A DNA stretch of 64,000 nucleotides from Ignavibacteria bacterium (GCA_016710985.1 JADJTX010000007.1:91672-155671), one strand, 5' to 3'. Numbered from the stretch's first letter, positions 45,779-55,874 are shown. Notes: a model not told the origin generated them from the sequence alone. A program made the numbers and translations.

Positions 45779-47041
45779 ATGGTCAAAGAACATATAGCGA
45801 AAATATCGAAGGACACTTTGTTAGTTCTTGCATTCAACACGGTAAACTATCTCAGCTCTTTTTTACTGGCTGTTCTCATATCAAGATTTTTAGGAATTGA
45901 AACTTTCGGTGAATACAGTTTCATATTTGCGTTTGTATTAATACTGGGAATGATTTCAGACTTCGGACTTTCTACTTTACTTGTCAGGAAAGTAAATGAG
46001 AATAAATTCATAGCAAAAGAACTCATTCGTAATTACAATCTGATAAAAGTCTTGATGTCACTCGTGATAACTACACTTGTGAGTATAACCGTATTTATTT
46101 TTTTTAATAAATATTTTTACGCGGCATTTTTGATTGGGATAATGATAATATTGCCAAGATCAATTACATCAACTTATGAATCATCTTTAAGAAGTTTTCT
46201 AAATCAGAAATATCCGGTAGTTATTAAAAGTCTAAATTCCTTTTTACAGCTGTTTGTTTCGTACTTACTTTTAATAAACGGTTCCGGTCTGGCCGGAATA
46301 TTTATATGTATATTGTTTCTTGATGCTCTAACTTCGATGATATTATATTTTGCCAACAATAAAGTAATACAAAGATTTTATAACGATAACAGTGAGACTG
46401 CCAACGAGCTTTCATCACACTTTTTTAGAAAAGAATTAATACCGACATTAAGTGAAAGCTCAGTATTCTTTTTTAATAATTTTCTTATGCTTTCAATAAA
46501 GAGTTTAAACGTGATCCTGCTTGGGTATTTTTCTACTGCGGCTTCAGTCGGTATTTATTCAGCCGGCTCAAGATTTGTAAACGGGGTGGGACTATTTTCC
46601 GGAGCATTGTTCAATTCATTTTATCCTGTGATTTCGAACATTAAAAATAATATGAAAGTAAAAGTAGATGTTACAAAGAAATTTATCTCATATGCGTTTA
46701 CTTTCGGATTGATATTAACAGCCGGGGTATTTTTTTTATCGGAATATTTGATCGGACTGACATTTAAGACAGAAGAATCGGTAATTGTTTTGAAGATACT
46801 CTCATCTGCAATGCTTCCCGTTCTGATTTATACAGTCACCCAGTCATTCATGTTTTCAGCATACGGAGAAAAATATCTAACGAAGATTTTAGTTATTGCA
46901 TGGAGTTTAAATATTATTATGAGCATTATTTTAATAACACTTTATGATTATACAGGCTGTGCGGTTGCATTAACATTAACGGAAATTTTCTTAATGTTCA
47001 CACAGCTATACAAATTTAATTCTGATATAAAAATTAATTGA
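45779..47041 (+). CDS. oligosaccharide flippase (Wzx/MATE-like)
   Basis: The 420-residue protein has about twelve helices and the polysaccharide-export signature LLAVLISRFLGIETFGEYSFIFAFVLILG, ISDFGLSTLLVRKV, and SAGSRFVNGVGLFSGALFNSFYPVIS. It would move a lipid-linked glycan across the inner membrane. Its position between glycosyltransferases and the second radical SAM gene suggests that the cluster makes a lipid-linked surface structure. Confidence 0.85.
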   Translation: MVKEHIAKISKDTLLVLAFNTVNYLSSFLLAVLISRFLGIETFGEYSFIFAFVLILGMISDFGLSTLLVRKVNENKFIAKELIRNYNLIKVLMSLVITTLVSITVFIFFNKYFYAAFLIGIMIILPRSITSTYESSLRSFLNQKYPVVIKSLNSFLQLFVSYLLLINGSGLAGIFICILFLDALTSMILYFANNKVIQRFYNDNSETANELSSHFFRKELIPTLSESSVFFFNNFLMLSIKSLNVILLGYFSTAASVGIYSAGSRFVNGVGLFSGALFNSFYPVISNIKNNMKVKVDVTKKFISYAFTFGLILTAGVFFLSEYLIGLTFKTEESVIVLKILSSAMLPVLIYTVTQSFMFSAYGEKYLTKILVIAWSLNIIMSIILITLYDYTGCAVALTLTEIFLMFTQLYKFNSDIKIN

Positions 47042-47065
47042 AAATCAAAAAGTAATTTTAACCTG

Positions 47066-48565
47066 ATGATAATTCTTCTTAATCCAAAGAGCGCGAGGTT
47101 CGGATTCAGAGTGCCAAACAGTCTGCTGTATCTCGGTGCATTTCTTGAAAATAAATATGACTATGAAATAGTTGATGAAAATTTAAATGACGATGTTGAG
47201 AATACCCTGATCAAATTAATAAAAGAGAAAAACATAAAATATCTTGGGATCACGGTAATGCCCGGTCCGCAGCTTCACAGGGCAGTACCCATAAGCAAAA
47301 AGATAAAGTCTCTCTTTCCGGAAGTAAAAATTCTATGGGGGGGATACTTTCCCTCATTACACAGGAATACAGTTCTTAAAGCGGATTATGTTGACGTGTT
47401 GTTTCGCGGTCATGCTGAAATTTCCCTGCCGGAATATCTTGACTGCATGGAGAAGAAACCGGGAGCGAAAGCGCTCTATGAAATAAAAGGCATTTCATTT
47501 AAATCAGACGGTAAAATAATTAACAATCCTGACATAGATAGTATTGATCCTGACATGATCCCTTTACTTCCTTATCATAAAGTGGAAATGGAAAAATATT
47601 TGCAACTTGGAAAGACTTATTTAGGAAGAAGAACAATTGCATACATCTCAAGCATCGGATGTCCGTTTACCTGCGGCTTCTGCGCCATTGCCGGAATTTA
47701 TAAAGGTAAGTGGAAAGGCAGAAGCGCTGAGCTGGTTGCTGATGATCTGAGATATCTCCGCGAGAAATATAAAATTGACGCAGTTGAATTTCATGATGAC
47801 AATATGTTCGTATCAGAAAAAAGGATTTACTCGATTGCTGATAAGATAAAGGACATGAACCTCGGATGGTGGGGAGAAGCGCGTCCTGATACAATGCTGA
47901 AATATTCAGATGAGACTTTAGAACTGATGCAGAGGTCAGGAGTGAAGATGATCTTTTACGGGGCAGAGTCAAGTTCGGAAGAGACATTAAAGCTTATGAA
48001 CAAAGGCGGTACGCAGACTCCGGATACGGTTATAAAATTAGCGGAACGCTTGAAGAAATATAAGATAATACCGGAATTTTCTTTTGTATTAGGCAGTCCA
48101 TCAGATGATATGGATAAGAGCATTGACAACGATATTAAATACATAAAAAAAGTAAAGGAGGTGAATCGGGATTCTGAAATAATAATTTATATTTATTCTC
48201 CGGTTAATTATGAAGATTCAGAAATGTCACTTGCTTCGAAGCTGAAGGGATTCGAATATCCTGCAACTCTTGAGGAATGGACTTCGGAAAAATGGAAGAG
48301 CTTTGATCTCAGAAAGAAAACTATGACTCCATGGCTCAAGTCATATCACATTAACAAGATTCAAAATTTTGATAAAGTATTGAATGCTTTTTATCCGACC
48401 GTAAGCGATTTGAAGATCAGGGGCTGGAGGAAGAAGTTATTGAATGCGTTAGGCAGCTGGAGATATTCAGCATCTTTTTATCATGCTCCCTATGAAGTTC
48501 GTTTTGCAATGAAATTATTAAAATACCGTCAGCCGGAAGTTGAGGGGTTTTCCTTTCAGAGTTAG
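47066..48565 (+). CDS. second B12-binding-domain radical SAM enzyme
   Basis: The N-terminal part is a B12-binding domain (ARFGFRVPNSLLYLGAFL, YLGITVMPGPQLHRAVP, ILWGGYFPSLH). The iron-sulfur motif is IGCPFTCGFCAIAG. Core signatures follow (FHDDNMFVSEKR, ARPDTMLKYSDETLELMQ, FYGAESSSEETLKLMNKGG). The C-terminal 100 residues are basic and helical. It is a paralogue, not a duplicate, of the enzyme at 40270-41766. The presence of two such enzymes suggests more than one carbon-centred modification. Confidence 0.9.
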   Translation: MIILLNPKSARFGFRVPNSLLYLGAFLENKYDYEIVDENLNDDVENTLIKLIKEKNIKYLGITVMPGPQLHRAVPISKKIKSLFPEVKILWGGYFPSLHRNTVLKADYVDVLFRGHAEISLPEYLDCMEKKPGAKALYEIKGISFKSDGKIINNPDIDSIDPDMIPLLPYHKVEMEKYLQLGKTYLGRRTIAYISSIGCPFTCGFCAIAGIYKGKWKGRSAELVADDLRYLREKYKIDAVEFHDDNMFVSEKRIYSIADKIKDMNLGWWGEARPDTMLKYSDETLELMQRSGVKMIFYGAESSSEETLKLMNKGGTQTPDTVIKLAERLKKYKIIPEFSFVLGSPSDDMDKSIDNDIKYIKKVKEVNRDSEIIIYIYSPVNYEDSEMSLASKLKGFEYPATLEEWTSEKWKSFDLRKKTMTPWLKSYHINKIQNFDKVLNAFYPTVSDLKIRGWRKKLLNALGSWRYSASFYHAPYEVRFAMKLLKYRQPEVEGFSFQS

Positions 48566-48598
48566 TGATTTTCTTTCTATAAACTATTTCTATAAAGA

Positions 48599-49326
48599 AT
48601 GATTGATAAAATTTTGAACAAACTGCGAAACACCCCCCCCTCCCGCAGGCTTTCTTCTCCCGAGGCGTACAAACTATGGTCAGCATTTTATGATGATCAG
48701 CCGGATAATGTCGTTTTATATTTAGAGGAAAAATTATTTTCGGAAATGATATCACAGGTTAATTTTAAAGATAAGAAATTGCTGGACATAGGGTGCGGCA
48801 CGGCAGACATTGGAAGGAAATTTTGGATCATAAACCATTGAAGCTGGCTGGTGTTGACAATTCAAAGGAAATGATTGAGAAATTAAAAATGAAATTTAAT
48901 GATGCGGAAGTATTTGTTTCGGAAAACAATGCTTTAAAAAACTTTGAAGACTCTTCTTTTGATATTATTATTTCAACTTTGACAATCGGGCATATAAAGA
49001 ATGCTGATGAATATTTCACAGAGTGGAACCGTGTTTTGAAACCAAAAGGTGAGATAGTAATCACGGATTTTCACCCGGAAGCTTTTTCCGCAGGTATGAA
49101 AAGAAGTTTTCTAATTAATAAAGAGGTTATTGAAGTTGAAAATTATTTATACACTTTGGATTATCTTACCGGAATGTTTACCGGACTGAACTGGAAAATA
49201 GTTTCAGTCAAAGAAAAAATAATTGATGATGATGTCAGGCATTTTTTTGTAAAGCAGAACTACATTAATGCATTTAATAAATACAAGGGAACTTCTCTGA
49301 TTCTCGGATTACATATTGTTAAATAG
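48599..49326 (+). pseudogene. SAM-dependent methyltransferase, one frameshift
   Basis: The first frame gives the N-terminus and motif I (KKLLDIGCGT). The frame then shifts near 48796-48806, where one G is missing, and continues with RHWKEIL, LAGVDNSKEMIEKLK, DIIISTLTIGHI and RVLKPKGEIVITDFHP to 49326. Joined, it is a typical class I methyltransferase of about 240 residues. Its target is probably the product of the surrounding cluster. Confidence 0.82.
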
Positions 49327-49367
49327 TTTGATCGGTTAATTGGCTGATTGGTTAAATATCTTATAAA

Positions 49368-50528
49368 ATGATTCTAAGAAATCTTAAACTAGTCGGGGGG
49401 ATTGAAAAGGCTAAGGATATTAAAGTTGAGAATGGTTTCATTTCAGAAGTCAATTCTTCCGGTTCATTAACAGATGATGTTGAAATATATTTTGAAGACT
49501 GCATAGCTTTTCCCGGATTGATAAATTCACACGATCATCTTGAGTTTAATTTATATCCTCAGCTCGGGCATAAGATTTATGATGATTATATTGAATGGGG
49601 AATTGATATACATTCTAAGGATAAAGAAATTATTAAGTCAATTGAAGCAATTCCTGTTGATCTGAGAGTGCAATACGGTATAATCAAGAACCTTATTTGC
49701 GGAGTGACGACCGTTGCGCATCACGGAGCTTGCAATTCGTGTCCGGATGATTCACCGGTTGATATTATACAAAACACAACAAGCATTCATTCTGTCCGAC
49801 TTGGAGGGAAATGGAAATTAAAATTAAATTGGATTAGGAATTTACAACCTTATGTCATTCACATCGGCGAAGGATTGACCAAAGAATCTTATGATGAGAT
49901 CGATGAATTTATCCGATGGAATTTATTCAAAAGAAAAGTAATAGGCATACACGGCATTGCAATGACAGAAGAGCAAAGCAAAAATTTTGAAGCGCTGATA
50001 TGGTGTCCCGTTTCAAATCAGTTTCTGTTTAACAAAACGGCAGACATAAGTTCTTTAAAGAAAACTACAAAAATATTATTTGGAACGGACTCAACCCTTA
50101 CAGCAGGATGGAACATCTGGGATCATCTAAGAAAGGCAAGAGAGTTAGCTCTTTTAAGTGATGAAGAACTTTTTTCATCTGTTACAGATAAAGCAGCCGG
50201 AGTCTGGGGTTTAAAACACAAAGGAAAAATTTCAGAAGGTAAGATTGCTGATATGGTTATTGTAAAAAATAAATCAAATAATTTATTCAACTCATTTTAT
50301 AAGACAGATCCGGAGGATATACTTTTAATTCTGAAAAACGGCCGGATAGTTTTATTTGATGAATCAGTAAAAGGGATATTGTCTTTTATTACAGATGAAT
50401 TAGAAAGATTCGCAGAAGTGATGCTTAACGGAAAAGTAAAGTTTGTAAACTTTGATGTTACCGGGATCTTAAAAGAACTAAGAAAGCATGGTCTCAGGGT
50501 ATTTCCCGGGTACGAGATGTTAGCCTGA
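49368..50528 (+). CDS. amidohydrolase-superfamily enzyme
   Basis: The 386-residue protein has the composite-domain start with FPGLINSHDHLEFN (metal ligands HxH), then HHGACNS, HIGEGLTKES (His), GIHGIAM (His), and LFGTDSTLT (Asp), followed by the usual GKISEGKIADMVIV end. It would hydrolyse a C-N bond in a cyclic or amidine-like substrate. It closes the surface-biosynthesis cluster, 41 bases after the methyltransferase. A deaminase role on a modified head-group is possible but not shown. Confidence 0.85.
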   Translation: MILRNLKLVGGIEKAKDIKVENGFISEVNSSGSLTDDVEIYFEDCIAFPGLINSHDHLEFNLYPQLGHKIYDDYIEWGIDIHSKDKEIIKSIEAIPVDLRVQYGIIKNLICGVTTVAHHGACNSCPDDSPVDIIQNTTSIHSVRLGGKWKLKLNWIRNLQPYVIHIGEGLTKESYDEIDEFIRWNLFKRKVIGIHGIAMTEEQSKNFEALIWCPVSNQFLFNKTADISSLKKTTKILFGTDSTLTAGWNIWDHLRKARELALLSDEELFSSVTDKAAGVWGLKHKGKISEGKIADMVIVKNKSNNLFNSFYKTDPEDILLILKNGRIVLFDESVKGILSFITDELERFAEVMLNGKVKFVNFDVTGILKELRKHGLRVFPGYEMLA

Positions 50529-50599
50529 TAAAAACTAATAATTTTAGATTGATAGTAAATTATAAAAGAGGTAATTTGTTCAGGTTTCAAAAAAAAGCA

Positions 50600-50671
50600 G
50601 GACAGGTAGCTCAGTTGGTAGAGCAACGGCCTGAAAAGCCGTGTGTCGCCGGTTCAACTCCGGCCTGTCCA
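50600..50671 (+). tRNA. tRNA-Phe (anticodon GAA), one base short in the acceptor stem
   Basis: The D arm (GCTC-AGTTGGTA-GAGC), anticodon arm (ACGGC-CTGAAAA-GCCGT, anticodon GAA) and T arm (GCCGG-TTCAACT-CCGGC) are complete. The 5' acceptor GGACAGG would need CCTGTCC after the T arm, but only CTGTCC remains, so one C is missing. The sequence is 72 nt instead of 73. It is the integration-side landmark for the accessory island. Confidence 0.9.
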
Positions 50672-50710
50672 CTGGAAATTAGCAAAGCAGCAAAATTTCT
50701 CAAAATTAAA

Positions 50711-50735
50711 AGCCCAATTTCATTGGGTTTTTTTA
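50711..50735 (+). terminator. terminator of tRNA-Phe
   Basis: CCCAA-TTTCA-TTGGG followed by seven T, about 40 bases after the tRNA. Confidence 0.8.
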
Positions 50736-50888
50736 TTAATAGTGTATGAGTAGTTTACTACTATTATATTTATATGACAGTTACTTACTACTACACACTA
50801 TACTGCTCACTGATCTGAAAAGAAGGTTTATAATTCTGTTTTTGAAAGGCTATAATTAACATTTTTCATTAACTTAAATTAAACTACG

Positions 50889-51932
50889 ATGTCATTTTTA
50901 TTTAAAAGAAAAAATTTCGGATTCTGGTACATCGGCTATTATGATGAGTCCAAAAAATTAGTAAGGATCTCAACAAATGAAAAACTCAGAACACGCGCTG
51001 ATATTGTTCACGACAATTTCAAAAAAAAGAAAAGTAAAAACATTGTACCCGACATTCTTTATTTTAAAGATGTTCAGGATATAATATTTAATTTCATAAA
51101 AAATAACTTCGCTCCGACGACTCTTCTTCTGTATAAGAATGCAATAAGAAATCTTGATTCGCTATTCGGATATAAACCCATTAAGTCAATCAGTCTGATT
51201 GACATCGAGGAGTATAAATCAAGAAGACTGAAGGCGATATCACCGGTTACTTTGAATATTGAGCTGAGGACCATAAGGGCATTTTTTAATTATTGTGTGG
51301 AGTTCAACCTGCTTTCTCATAATCAGCTCAGTAAGATATCACAGATTCGGATCCAGGAAAAGAAACTGCTAACTTTCAGCAGCAATGAAATTAATCTTAT
51401 ACTCGGCAACATCAAGCACACAAAGCTCCGTCAGATAGTAACCATAGGCGCTTACACTGGAATGAGATTAAATGAAATACTGACTTTAAAATATTCATGC
51501 ATTAATCTAACGGAAAAGATCATTGAAATTATTAACACCGGCAAGTTTACGACTAAGACAAAGAAGAACAGGATCATCCCAGTACCTGACACTCTTTTAG
51601 ATGAGTTGAGCGTTTTGTTCTTTGATAAAAGCAATTGCACTCCAATTCTGGTGGATCCCGAGTCTTATATTTTCTCTTCAGACGGAAAGACTCCATTTAA
51701 CAAGTCATATGCAACAAGAAAATTTAAATCAGTGCTCCGGAAACTGAATCTTAACGAAGACCTGCACTTTCATTGTCTCAGACACACTTACTTTTCAAAT
51801 CTTTCACGTCTGAACGTTCCAGTGAATTACATCAAAGAGCTTGCAGGACATTCTTCAATCAAGACGACGGAGATCTATCTGCATAACTTCCGTCAAGATC
51901 TGAATAACTTTGTGTCGGGATTTAAATATTGA
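50889..51932 (+). CDS. tyrosine recombinase/integrase
   Basis: The 347-residue protein has an arm-binding N-terminus (NFGFWYIGYYDESKKLVRIS), a SAM-like core-binding domain, and the catalytic domain. The catalytic Arg is in AYTGMRLNEILTL, HxxR is HCLRHTYFSNL, and the last His and nucleophilic Tyr are in LAGHSSIKTTEIYLH. All are intact. It lies about 220 bases downstream of tRNA-Phe in the same orientation, the usual place for an island integrase. Its 3' end recurs, mutated, at 53615-53931 and 57369-57461. No second copy of the tRNA 3' end was seen in the window. Confidence 0.93.
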   Translation: MSFLFKRKNFGFWYIGYYDESKKLVRISTNEKLRTRADIVHDNFKKKKSKNIVPDILYFKDVQDIIFNFIKNNFAPTTLLLYKNAIRNLDSLFGYKPIKSISLIDIEEYKSRRLKAISPVTLNIELRTIRAFFNYCVEFNLLSHNQLSKISQIRIQEKKLLTFSSNEINLILGNIKHTKLRQIVTIGAYTGMRLNEILTLKYSCINLTEKIIEIINTGKFTTKTKKNRIIPVPDTLLDELSVLFFDKSNCTPILVDPESYIFSSDGKTPFNKSYATRKFKSVLRKLNLNEDLHFHCLRHTYFSNLSRLNVPVNYIKELAGHSSIKTTEIYLHNFRQDLNNFVSGFKY

Positions 51933-51961
51933 ATATTAAATGTTCGGTTTCAACTACTCAC

Positions 51962-52182
51962 ATGGAAAAAAATAATAAAACATAACGGCAATACATGTTA
52001 CCACGCTTCGAAATACAGGGAAGAAAAGATATGTGAATAAAGCAAAAGAGAGCGATTCATCTGATATAGGAAAGAAAGTAGAATATAATTATATAGTAGC
52101 TCCGAAGTTTAAGAAAGGCACGGATTATATAGTCAGGGGTAAATTTATTTATATTTCAGAGGATGTTTTTAAGGAGAAATGA
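51962..52182 (+). pseudogene. small conserved ORF downstream of the integrase, copy 1, frameshifted
   Basis: Once two small frameshifts are undone, the product reads MEKIIKHNGNTCYHASKYREE ... GKKVEYNYIVAPKFKKGTDY, IVRGKFIYISEDVFKEK, about 70 residues. A related copy follows the third integrase tail at 57493-57784. Conservation of the C-terminal half in both copies suggests that it was a real gene. Function unknown; the element's accessory factor is possible. Confidence 0.55.
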
Positions 52183-52441
52183 ATTTGTTAAATTGATATT
52201 TGAAATAAGTTTATCAATATATTTTATTGTTGTAGAATTATTTCCGGGAATAAAAAGCTTCTTGAAAACTCTTAGCTAATACAAAATTATTCTTTGCTTT
52301 AAAATATGTTAAAATTAATATTCATAAATATTAACTCCTTTCAAAAATTAAACCGGGTAAAATTGTAAAAATACAGATTACACAAATCAATATAGCATAA
52401 ATAAATATATCATCAATTTAAGAGTAAGCGTTTATTACAGT

Positions 52442-53037
52442 CTATGATTTCGCAAATTCAATAAGAAATTTATAATCTCCATCATCCGCTTTTTTCAAAG
52501 CATTGATATAGTCATTTCTATTACGCCCTTCATTTGTCAGATTTTCTGCCCCCAACTAAATTCGGGCAAGTTGTATAGTTTCGCGATAATAATATCAGCC
52601 ATCAACCGGCTATGCCTCCCATTTCCATTAGGGAAACAGTGTATTGATACTAATCGGTGTTTAAATCTTAAAGCTGTTTCCTCTGGTGAAAATGTTTGTT
52701 GATCTACCCAATAGGTACTATCATTTAATAATTTGTTTAATTCAACGGCAATTTCATATTTATCAACTCCAATATTTTTATTTGTTTTTCTAAACTCGCC
52801 AGCCCAATTCCATACATTGCCATACATCCTTTTGTGAACTCTTTTTACAAAAGCTTCAGTAAATATTTCCTTTTGAGTAAACTTTTTTCCTGATATCCAT
52901 ACTATTGCATCTTCAATATTTTTTTGCTCAAATTCATCTAAATCAACCATAGTTGTAATTGTAGAAATTAGCAATCCCTCTCTTTCATTATCATCAATTG
53001 GAGTTTGTCCGTCGTTATATTTTAAATCTAATCCCAT
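52442..53037 (-). pseudogene. mobile mystery protein B (Fic-domain), one frameshift
   Basis: The Fic motif HCFPNGNGRHSR, with the catalytic His, and the preceding RMYGNVWNWAGEFRKTNKNIG match the Fic-like 'mobile mystery protein B' family. The first frame stops at 52537 after FSWGQKI. Restoring one G in the run near 52549-52553 extends it through GRNRNDYINALKKADDGDY to a stop at 52442, the family's normal length of about 198 residues. Fic proteins usually AMPylate targets. Its start overlaps the end of the protein A gene. Confidence 0.85.
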
Positions 53038-53484
53038 AGCATTTTAAGCTTATTATTTTTGATTTCATCTGCTCTTTCTCTGATGGCTTTCTTTATACGG
53101 CTATCCGAATTTCCCTGATTTTCTAGTTTCATAGTATTTGATGTTCGAAGAACAATACTTTTCGCCAGTTCTAAAGCTTGTTTATCTATCATTTTTTCCA
53201 ACGAACCCTCATTCGGAATAAACCCATAAACTAGTTTCATGTCCAGAGCGTTGCCAATTTCTTTTAAAGATTTTATTGTTATAGATCCTTCCATTTCCTT
53301 TTTCTATGTCAAGAATACCTTGTTTCGAAATTGATAGTTTCTTACCCAATTGAAGCATGGACATTCCAATTGATTTCCGAATTGTTCTGATCCAACCAAT
53401 GGAAGGTATAATAACATGTTTTATTTTTGAGAATTGAAGCAATTTCTTATCTAATTGCTGTAATTGTAAATAAATATTTTTCAT
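53028..53484 (-). pseudogene. mobile mystery protein A (HTH), one frameshift
   Basis: Two overlapping frames join into a single HTH protein. The first gives IKHVIIPSIGWIRTIRKSIGMSMLQLGKKL, SISKQGILDIEK; the second gives MEGSITIKSLKEIGNALDMKLVYGFIPNEG, LEKMIDKQALELAKSIV. The break is near 53291-53304 in an A/G-rich run. It is the helix-turn-helix partner of protein B and probably its antitoxin and repressor. The upstream region 53485-53615 would hold the promoter. Confidence 0.82.
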
Positions 53485-53614
53485 TTCAAAGAGTTTTATG
53501 TTTGCTTTTAGACAATATAGTAAAGCTATTACTTGTCTTTATCAAGTTAATTGTAAAGGTATTACTTTACTATTGCATTATAACTGTAAAGTAATAGCTT
53601 GACGATCTTTTCTT

Positions 53615-53931
53615 TTGAATGTTTTTTTCTTTGATAAAGGTATCGACACTACAATTTTCGTGGATCCGGAAAGTTACATTTTCTCTTCAGACGGAAAGAC
53701 TCCATTTAACAAGTCATATGCAACAAATCCGTGCTTCGGAAGCTCAATCTCAACGAAGACCTGCACTTTCATTGTCTAAGACACACATACTTCCCGAATC
53801 TGTCACGTCTGAATGTTCCTGTGAATTATATTAAAGAGCTAGCAGGTCATTCTTCAATCAAGACAACGGAGATCTATCTGCATAATTTCAGACAGGATCT
53901 TAATAATTTTGTGTCGGGATTTAAATATTGA
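53615..53931 (+). pseudogene. integrase 3'-end fragment, copy 2
   Basis: The segment aligns with 51615-51932 of the intact integrase from SFFDKxxxxxTIFVDPESYIFSSDGK to the stop codon. Many silent-type differences and a deletion of about 10 bases after GCAACAA break the frame. It retains HCL(R)HTYFPNLSRLNVPVNY and the Tyr motif TTEIYLHNF. It separates the mobile-mystery pair from the AbiE module. Confidence 0.9.
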
Positions 53932-53996
53932 ATATATATTATTACAGATGAGAAGATTTCCCCTTTTTTTAATTGTCCATATATCGTATTATTGAG

Positions 53997-54013
53997 GTGT
54001 CAATAATTGACAC
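53997..54013. promoter_or_regulatory. palindromic operator of the AbiE operon
   Basis: GTGTCAATAATTGACAC has 7-bp arms around TAA and lies 16 bases before the AbiEi start. AbiEi antitoxins are known to bind inverted repeats at their own promoters. Confidence 0.6.
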
Positions 54014-54029
54014 TTGACTAATACCTAAT

Positions 54030-54829
54030 ATGAGCACTAAGAGTAATAACCATATTGATTTTATAGAAGTTACCCTGAAAAATGGCAGAAAAACTTTCTC
54101 CATGAAAGAATTGGTTAATTTTAAAGGAGAAAATGCAAATGCTGCTAAACAATATGTGAAATACTCAATTAGAAAAAAATTTATTAAAAATTTATCCGAA
54201 GGATTTTATGCAATTTATTCTCCATCTGAAAAAGATTCAGAAAACATATCTCCGGGTGATTTTATTAATCAATTAATGTCTTACAAAAAAATAAATTACT
54301 ATACCGGTTTGTTATCCGCATCTGCTTTTTATGGAGCAGCTCATTACCGACCATTAGTTTATCAGGTAATTGTTGATAAACAGATACATACTCCTAAAAA
54401 GATTTTAGAAGGTATTTATTTCCATAAGAAAAAAAATTTCCCGGAATATTGCATAGTTAAGCAGAAAGGAAACTATGGATACATTAATTATTCCTCTCCT
54501 GCTCTAACTGCGTATGATTTATTTAAATATGAGAATGAGAGCGGAACAATTAGTAATATTATTCTTGTGATTTCTGATATTCTTTCGCAAATTAAAATTA
54601 GCGATATTAAAAATTTACTAAAAATAATCTGGAGGTTACTTATGTTCAACGTCTCGGTTTTGTTCTAGAACAACTCGAAGCTAATGAGCTTGCTGATCCG
54701 TTATATGAATATTCTAAAAAGCGACTGCATTATGTACCGCTTTCCAGATTAGGAAATAAATCCGGAAATAAAAATAGCAGATGGAAAATTATTGAAAACG
54801 TAAACTGGAAGGATTTCATTGCTGCCTAA
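54030..54829 (+). pseudogene. AbiEi-family antitoxin, one frameshift
   Basis: The N-terminal winged helix (KTFSMKELVNFKGENANAAKQYVKYS, KKFIKNLSEGFYAIYSP) is followed by the AbiEi core (YYTGLLSASAFYGAAHYRP, KGNYGYINYSSPALTAYDLF). Near 54634-54640 the frame shifts. The next frame continues with TYVQRLGFVLEQLEANELAD and YVPLSRLGNK to a stop at 54829. It overlaps the toxin gene by 11 bases. It should repress the operon and neutralise AbiEii. Confidence 0.85.
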
Positions 54830-55577
54830 AGCGTACATAGATCAATGGAAGCTATTTTCACCCTGGCAACAAGATGAATTTGTTGAACAGGATTTAATAC
54901 TTTCGAGACTTCTAATTGAATTATATTCAAGTAAACTGATATCCGAAAACCTTGCATTTAGGGGAGGAACCGCATTACATAAATTATTTATTAAGACGCC
55001 ATACAGATATTCAGAAGATTTAGATTTTGTGCAAATAAAGTTCGGGGATATCGGTCCAGTTTTAACGGAGATTAGAAAAATTGTTAAGCAAATAATACCC
55101 GCTACCCCGAGATATAAGAAATCAATTAGTAATAACACTTTGATTTATTCTTATAATGCTGAGAATCCGCCGAATCCTAAAATGAAAATCAAAATTGAAA
55201 TTAACACACGTGAGCATTTTGCAGTTGATGGAATCAGAAATTTTAGTTTGGAATGCAAATCGGATTGGTTTACCGGTTCAGCTGAGATATCTACATTCTC
55301 AACCGAAGAATTACTTTCTACTAAGCTTCGCGCATTATATCAAAGAAAAAAAGGCAGAGATTTATTCGATCTTTGGACTGCTCGTGAATTAGATCCGGAT
55401 TTCGAAAAAACTGTGAAAATATTTAAAGTCTATCTTAAAAATGAAAACTTGATAATTACTAAAAAGAATTTCTTGATAATTTGGCAGCTAAAATTGAAGA
55501 CCTGGTTTTCAAAAGATATCAAACCGTTAATCCTGAATAGTTCTGATTATGATCCACGGAAGCGTTTGAATTTGTAA
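54819..55577 (+). CDS. AbiEii/AbiGii-type nucleotidyltransferase toxin
   Basis: The 252-residue protein has the DUF1814 signature: LAFRGGTALHKLFIKTPYRYSEDLDFVQI (GG.T.L.K ... SEDLDF) and later ELLSTKLRALYQRKKGRDLFDLW. AbiEii-type toxins are NTP-dependent nucleotidyltransferases that block growth, some by modifying tRNA. The start is TTG at 54819, inside the antitoxin end. The frame is intact although the antitoxin is broken, another hint that the antitoxin frameshift is an error. Confidence 0.9.
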   Translation: MLPKAYIDQWKLFSPWQQDEFVEQDLILSRLLIELYSSKLISENLAFRGGTALHKLFIKTPYRYSEDLDFVQIKFGDIGPVLTEIRKIVKQIIPATPRYKKSISNNTLIYSYNAENPPNPKMKIKIEINTREHFAVDGIRNFSLECKSDWFTGSAEISTFSTEELLSTKLRALYQRKKGRDLFDLWTARELDPDFEKTVKIFKVYLKNENLIITKKNFLIIWQLKLKTWFSKDIKPLILNSSDYDPRKRLNL

Positions 55578-55746
55578 AAACTAATTATTTATCTTTCTTG
55601 TAAATTAATTTATAAATTTGCAAATAATTTCCATAAAATCCAAACATTCTCAGTGGAATGCAAAATATTTTCCACAAAACTCAGAAACAAAACAAATATT
55701 TTCCATAACTCAGCATGTTATCCTGTCATTTAGCTTCTTTTACATT

Positions 55747-55845
55747 TATACCCAAACGAGTATAAACCAATCACAAAAAGCATTTTTATACCCGATAAGA
55801 TATAAACAACTCAAATTGGATTGAAAATATACCCGATAAGGTATA
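55747..55845. promoter_or_regulatory. three HipB-type operators upstream of hipB
   Basis: TATACCCAAACGAGTATA (55747), TATACCCGATAAGATATA (55787) and TATACCCGATAAGGTATA (55828) share the palindromic form TATACC-N6-GGTATA. They lie 40 and 41 bases apart, close to four helical turns. E. coli HipB binds several TATCC-N8-GGATA sites. The last operator lies 30 bases before the hipB ATG. Confidence 0.75.
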
Positions 55846-55874
55846 TATTACAGTGAATTAAAAGGGCAATTCCA

